Assembly: GCF_002531825.1 (NCBI RefSeq) | Contig: NZ_NWSX01000009.1 | Location: 62,001 to 126,000, forward strand | Direction of reading: 5' to 3' | Length of the DNA: 64,000 bases | Origin: Rhizobium sp. J15 | GTDB taxonomy: Bacteria; Pseudomonadota; Alphaproteobacteria; Rhizobiales; Rhizobiaceae | Shown: in pieces, positions 59,497 through 64,000 of the stretch | Numbering within the stretch: the first letter of the stretch is position 1 | Layout: every line of letters begins with the position of its first letter | Notes under the pieces: generated by a model | What the model saw: the letters and a program-made list of their open reading frames with translations, nothing else | The model's database searches: none | Told to the model about the DNA's origin: nothing | Translations under genes and position numbers: made by a program

Positions 59497-60382
59497 CGCC
59501 GATTTCACCCGGGAGTTCCGCAGTGTTGCGAAGGAGCAGCTGGGCGAGGCCGTCGCAATTCTCGAGGAGAGACCGGACGGCGCGCATGAGGCGATCCATT
59601 CCTTTCGCAAGAACCTGAAGCGGCTGCGCTCGCTCTATCGGCTGGTGGCCCGCGAGGTGCCGGATTTCCAGGCTCGTGAGAATGAACGCCTGCGCAGCGC
59701 CGCGCGGTCGCTTTCGGCGATCCGGGACGCAAACGCCCTCGTCGGCACCGCCCAATATCTGCAGCAAACGGCCCGCGAGAAAGAAGAGAACGAGGCGCTC
59801 GGCCGCATCGTCACCATCCTCGAAGGGCGGCGCGACTGGATGGCGGAAGCCGAAAGCGGCCTTGAACAGAGACTGGTGGAAACCTCGGATGTCTTGAACG
59901 AGGCGATCAATTGCCTGGATGACGTGTCCTTTGCCGGCGGCCATCGCAAGAATGCCCGCATGCTGGGCAAAAGCTGGCGCCGCACCGCGCGGAAGGCGAA
60001 GGCTGCCCTCGCGGCCTGCCACGGCGAGGCATCGGCTGGCGATTTCCACGACCTGCGCAAACGCACCTACGACTACCGGCTCTATCATTCCCTCCTGCGC
60101 GACGTCTGGCCGGGCGCGATGCAGGCCAAGCGCGATGCGGGCAAGGAGCTTGTCGAGGATCTCGGCCATATCCACGATCTTGCCGTGCTGTCCGAATTGG
60201 TCGAAGCCGAGCCGCAGCTTTTCACCCGCAACGACGATCTGGCACATCTGCTCGACGCCATCATCTTCCGCCAGCAGGAAGACCGTCGGCAAGCGCTCGT
60301 CAAAGCCGAAGCCGTCTTCGCCGACGATCCCGACGAGGAAGCCGAGCGTATCGAGCTTCTCTGGCTGACGGCCGGGCGTTGA
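59474..60382 (+). CDS. CHAD-domain protein
   Basis: 302 residues from the ATG at 59474 (ATG 59459 is an alternative). It is an all-helical domain with conserved histidines in [20 protein letters not shown] and [18 protein letters not shown], matching CHAD, which binds inorganic polyphosphate. CYTH and CHAD are often fused in one protein; here they are separate overlapping genes, so a stable complex is likely. Role in polyphosphate metabolism is by family. Confidence 0.92.
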   Translation: MAYRIRPDADFTREFRSVAKEQLGEAVAILEERPDGAHEAIHSFRKNLKRLRSLYRLVAREVPDFQARENERLRSAARSLSAIRDANALVGTAQYLQQTAREKEENEALGRIVTILEGRRDWMAEAESGLEQRLVETSDVLNEAINCLDDVSFAGGHRKNARMLGKSWRRTARKAKAALAACHGEASAGDFHDLRKRTYDYRLYHSLLRDVWPGAMQAKRDAGKELVEDLGHIHDLAVLSELVEAEPQLFTRNDDLAHLLDAIIFRQQEDRRQALVKAEAVFADDPDEEAERIELLWLTAGR

Positions 60383-60438
60383 GAGGGCGATTTGGGAAGG
60401 CAATTGCGCGGCCCGCCGATTTTCTGTATTTCCGGCGC

Positions 60439-61368
60439 ATGACCGACAGCCTGACACACACCAGCCCGTTCCTCGTGGCGGCGCTTTACCATTTCGTTTC
60501 CGTGCCGCGCTTTGCGAGCCTTCAGGCTCCGCTGCAGGCGCTGTGCGAGGAGAAAGGCGTCAAGGGAACGCTGCTTCTGGCACATGAGGGCATCAACGGC
60601 ACGATCGCAGGGCCGGATGCCGGCATCCATGCCGTCCTCTCCTTTCTGCGCGCCCAGCCCGAATTTTCGGGGCTGGAGCACAAGGAAAGCCGCGCTTCCA
60701 AAATGCCTTTCCTGCGCATGAAGGTGAAGCTGAAGAAGGAAATCGTCACCATGGGCGTCGAGGACATCGACCCCAACAAGGTGGTCGGCACCTATGTGAC
60801 GGCGAAGGATTGGAATGCGCTGATTTCCGATCCCGACACCATCGTCATCGATACCCGCAACGACTACGAGACGGCAATCGGCACCTTCCGCGGCGCGGTC
60901 GATCCGAAGACGAAGACGTTCCGCGAATTTCCCGATTGGGTGCGGCAGAATTCCGGCCTGCACAACAAGCCGAAGATCGCCATGTACTGCACCGGCGGCA
61001 TCCGCTGCGAGAAGGCCACCGCCTTCATGAAAGCGGAGGGTTTCGACGAGGTCTATCATCTGAAGGGCGGCATCCTGAAATATCTGGAGGACGTGCCTCA
61101 GGAGGAAAGCCTCTGGGACGGCGCCTGTTTCGTCTTCGACGAGCGTGTCTCGGTCGAGCACGGGCTGAAGGAGGGAGAACACAGACTGTGCCACGCCTGC
61201 CGCAATCCGATCACTTCAGAGGAAATCACTTCGCCGTTCTACGAGGAAGGCGTTTCCTGCAGCCACTGCTATCACACGCGCAGCGAAGAGGACCGGCTGC
61301 GTTACCGCCAGCGTCAGCACCAGATCGCGCTGGCAAAAAAACGCGGCCAGCGGCATATCGGCAGCTGA
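60439..61368 (+). CDS. trhO: tRNA uridine(34) hydroxylase, rhodanese family
   Basis: 309 residues from the ATG at 60439. The YceA/TrhO family installs 5-hydroxyuridine at the wobble position of tRNA. N-terminal acylphosphatase-like domain ([17 protein letters not shown]), rhodanese domain with active-site Cys184 in [15 protein letters not shown], and a C-terminal cysteine-rich zinc-ribbon-like part ([17 protein letters not shown]). No ribosome-binding site is obvious. Confidence 0.93.
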   Translation: MTDSLTHTSPFLVAALYHFVSVPRFASLQAPLQALCEEKGVKGTLLLAHEGINGTIAGPDAGIHAVLSFLRAQPEFSGLEHKESRASKMPFLRMKVKLKKEIVTMGVEDIDPNKVVGTYVTAKDWNALISDPDTIVIDTRNDYETAIGTFRGAVDPKTKTFREFPDWVRQNSGLHNKPKIAMYCTGGIRCEKATAFMKAEGFDEVYHLKGGILKYLEDVPQEESLWDGACFVFDERVSVEHGLKEGEHRLCHACRNPITSEEITSPFYEEGVSCSHCYHTRSEEDRLRYRQRQHQIALAKKRGQRHIGS

Positions 61369-61413
61369 AGCCAATTTCGTTTTGAATTTGCCTTACGAAA
61401 ATTCCTAGACCGG

Positions 61414-63627
61414 TCAGGCCGCGCCCAGACGGCGCGGGGCAGCCGGCTCCGCCGCATGCCCCTCGTTCAGCAACGCGGTGATGTGGTCGGCCGCCATCGG
61501 CTTTCCGAACAGGTAACCCTGCAGGCAATCGCAGCCGAAGAGGCGCATGGCGACGGCCTGCGCCTCGGTCTCGATGCCTTCGGCGGTGACGGGAATGTCG
61601 AGCGAGCGGGCAAGCGCCACCGTCGCCTGCAACATCTCGCGCTGGCGTTTTCCTTGGTCGACATCCATGACCAGCGAGCGGTCGATCTTGATACGATCGA
61701 AACCGAACTGCCTGAGATAGCCGATCGAGGAGAAGCCGGAACCGAAATCGTCGAGCGCCACCTTGACCCCCAGCCCCTTCAATCTTTCGATCGACTGGCG
61801 GGTGCGCTGCGGATTCTGGATCATGTAGCCTTCGGTGATCTCGAGCGTGACGCGGCCGGCTTCGATCTCCGTCTGCTTCAGCACGTAGCGCACATAGTCG
61901 GTGAAGGCGGGATTGCGGAACTGGCCCGGAGAAACGTTGACCGAGATGGCGAGCCCCGGCCACTGCTTGGCCGTTTCGCAGGCCTTGCGCAGCACGAACA
62001 GGCCGAGCGATTCAATGAGCCCGCTGGTCTCGGCGATCGGGATGAAGACATCCGGCGAGACGGGACCGTGGCCCGGACGGTTCCAGCGGACCAGCGCCTC
62101 GACGCCGTTCAGCGCTTGCGTCGCCGCATCGACCAGCGGCTGGTAAACGAGCGTCAAATCGCCGCTTTCGATCGCAACCCGGAGGTCGATCTCCAGCGCG
62201 TTACGCTGTTCCCGATCGGCATCCATCGACGGATCGTACAGCGTCATGCGCGCGCGGCCTGCCTCCTTCGCCTTGTACATGGCAAGATCCGAGCGGCGCA
62301 CCAGCTCCTCGCGGCTGATCGTGCCGGCAGGCGACATGGCGATGCCGATGCTTGCCCCGACGACGACGACGCGGCGGCCGATCTCCAGCGGCTCGGCAAG
62401 AAAATCGAGAATCTGTTCGGAAAGCTGCAGGGCGGCGGCATGTTCTCCGTCGGAGAGAAAGGCGATGGCAAATTCGTCGCCGCCGATGCGGGCGAGAACC
62501 GCGCCTTGAGGAATGAGCACGGCGAGACCGGCGGCGACCGCGCGGATCAGCTGATCGCCGGTGCCGTGGCCATAGCTGTCGTTGACCTCCTTGAAGCCGT
62601 CGAGGTCGAGATAGAGGAGCAGCACGTTGCGCCTGGTCTGGCGCGCCTCGGCAACGAAACGATCGACGGCGAGCCCGAGGCCATCGCGATTGGAAAGGCC
62701 GCTCAGCCTGTCGCGCAGCGCCTCCTCGCGGGCGCTGTTTTCCTCGCCCTTCAGCCGGCGGCCGGCAAGCCAGCCGATGACCAGCAGCACCATGAAGAAC
62801 AGGCCTACCAGCCCGAGCGCCTGAAGGACCATCGGCCGAACCTGCGCATAGGCGATATCGCCGGGCGAACGCGAGATCCAGACGAGCTTGCCGAGCGTTG
62901 TTCCCGAGGGATCGGTGATCGGCACGAAATAATCGGCTTCGAAGGCCGGCGGCGCCAGCCTCAGCCCGCCGATGACATAGGTCTGACCGAGCGCCGTCAC
63001 CCTGTCGTCGTCGAGATGGCGGGCGAAAACGAGATAGCGGTGCTGGCCGGCAGGCGCGTCGAGCTCACCGGATTTTTTCCGCACCAGCGCCACGCCGACG
63101 GCGGCAATGCCGCGTTTGGTGGTGACGAAGCCGACCGCCTGCGGACGATCGGCGGGACCTGCCGCCTTCACCCTGTCGTACAGGGTCCAGAGCGAGGGCG
63201 CGAAGAAATCCGCGAGCGGCTCGGCCATCGGCTGGCCGTCGCGATAGGCGATGATCGCCTTCTTCTGATCGTCGATGACGATCGCCATGTCGAAAAGCGG
63301 GCTGTTGACCGACATCTCGCCGTAATTGCTGACCGTCCAGGCCATGCCGTCAGGCGCGTAGACATTGGCTGCGGCATCGTCCCAGGCGGCATAATCGTCA
63401 AGCGTGGCGCCGAGCTGCTCCTCGAAGGTCTTCATCGCGCCGATCGTCGTTTCGCGCGAGCGCTCGTCATCGAGAAGATTGGCATTTCCGGCCACGCGTT
63501 CGAGCGCCGTCAGCACCATGATGGTGACGACAGCGACGATGACCGCGAAGGAGAAAAGCACGCCGGTGACGGTGATGTGACGGCCTATTCCCGATCCCTT
63601 GCTCTGCGACTTGGCAACTGTCTGCAT
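61414..63627 (-). CDS. CHASE4-GGDEF-EAL membrane protein (dual c-di-GMP domains intact)
   Basis: 737 residues from the ATG at 63627 with CAGGGAG upstream. One membrane helix (about 20-42), an extracytoplasmic CHASE4-like domain (about 45-265; LDDYAAWDDAAANVYAPDG is typical), a second helix (about 268-290), GGDEF (intact at 382-386) and EAL (EALVRW, about 510-515; DDFGSGFSS later). Both catalytic signatures are complete, so it may make and break c-di-GMP, with the sensor choosing the balance. Confidence 0.94.
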   Translation of the reverse strand: MQTVAKSQSKGSGIGRHITVTGVLFSFAVIVAVVTIMVLTALERVAGNANLLDDERSRETTIGAMKTFEEQLGATLDDYAAWDDAAANVYAPDGMAWTVSNYGEMSVNSPLFDMAIVIDDQKKAIIAYRDGQPMAEPLADFFAPSLWTLYDRVKAAGPADRPQAVGFVTTKRGIAAVGVALVRKKSGELDAPAGQHRYLVFARHLDDDRVTALGQTYVIGGLRLAPPAFEADYFVPITDPSGTTLGKLVWISRSPGDIAYAQVRPMVLQALGLVGLFFMVLLVIGWLAGRRLKGEENSAREEALRDRLSGLSNRDGLGLAVDRFVAEARQTRRNVLLLYLDLDGFKEVNDSYGHGTGDQLIRAVAAGLAVLIPQGAVLARIGGDEFAIAFLSDGEHAAALQLSEQILDFLAEPLEIGRRVVVVGASIGIAMSPAGTISREELVRRSDLAMYKAKEAGRARMTLYDPSMDADREQRNALEIDLRVAIESGDLTLVYQPLVDAATQALNGVEALVRWNRPGHGPVSPDVFIPIAETSGLIESLGLFVLRKACETAKQWPGLAISVNVSPGQFRNPAFTDYVRYVLKQTEIEAGRVTLEITEGYMIQNPQRTRQSIERLKGLGVKVALDDFGSGFSSIGYLRQFGFDRIKIDRSLVMDVDQGKRQREMLQATVALARSLDIPVTAEGIETEAQAVAMRLFGCDCLQGYLFGKPMAADHITALLNEGHAAEPAAPRRLGAA

Positions 63628-63776
63628 TACGGCTCCCTGACCGCAGGACTTTGCCAGCCAAGGGTTCAAAAACGTTTAAGCAACCACTGCTAAAGATCTC
63701 CAGCGATCAATTTCTGTACCTGCCGCTGATGCGAAGGTTCAACCAAGCAATGTCAGTCACTTAAGGCCGATGAGAG

Positions 63777-64000
<224 letters not shown>

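Overview
The window looks like part of the chromosome of a fast-growing rhizobium of the Rhizobium etli / R. leguminosarum type. This is inferred from the GC-rich coding sequence, the glgPBCA-pgm-glgX order, a soxBDAG operon, split pntAA/pntAB/pntB transhydrogenase genes, and small palindromic intergenic repeats of rhizobial style. No rRNA, tRNA, CRISPR array, insertion sequence or prophage gene was recognised. About 54 protein genes are supported; the first and last run off the window edges.

Layout. 1-2.0 kb: the end of an ATP-grasp/alpha-E protein followed by a transglutaminase-like protease. 2.1-3.3 kb: an orphan TadG-like von Willebrand protein closed by a strong terminator. 3.6-14.6 kb: a compact glycogen operon (glgP, glgB, glgC, glgA, pgm, glgX). 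14.7-20.6 kb: a MaoC hydratase convergent with soxBDAG (tetrameric sarcosine oxidase). 20.9-25.9 kb: a signalling block with a secreted FecR-domain protein, a CHASE2 adenylate cyclase and a divergent c-type-haem adenylate cyclase. 26.1-30.0 kb: rpsU, a TPR lipoprotein, an HWE histidine kinase and a DUF992 protein. 30.1-33.4 kb: pntB, pntAB, pntAA and a small aa3-oxidase subunit IV. 33.7-36.9 kb: a FeeM-like acyl-amino-acid synthase behind a membrane GGDEF-EAL protein. 37.2-40.5 kb: a TRAP transporter (dctQ, dctM, and a convergent TakP-like dctP).

40.8-48.7 kb: single metabolic and regulatory genes (C26 amidotransferase, D-2-hydroxyacid dehydrogenase with LacI regulator, MarR, creatininase-like amidohydrolase), a COG0523 metal GTPase with a WD40 partner behind a Zur-like palindrome, a GNAT enzyme and cysE. 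48.7-53.6 kb: a diguanylate cyclase, a serine hydrolase, and an ornithine/lysine decarboxylase with a GNAT gene, preceded by a long leader and a divergent LysR gene. 54.6-56.3 kb: a DUF1007-NicO nickel/cobalt pair. 56.4-64 kb: GNAT plus a tiny membrane protein, a TerB/DUF533 protein, eda, a CYTH-CHAD pair, trhO, a CHASE4-GGDEF-EAL protein, and the end of a GH1 beta-glucosidase.

The best-connected stories are glycogen turnover, sarcosine demethylation, metal homeostasis (COG0523 and NicO), and dense second-messenger signalling: two cAMP cyclases and three c-di-GMP proteins in 64 kb. Most genes are ordinary housekeeping or metabolic genes. The most promising regions for new biology are the cyclase/FecR block, the decarboxylase leader, the Zur-like COG0523-WD40 unit and the acyl-synthase gene.
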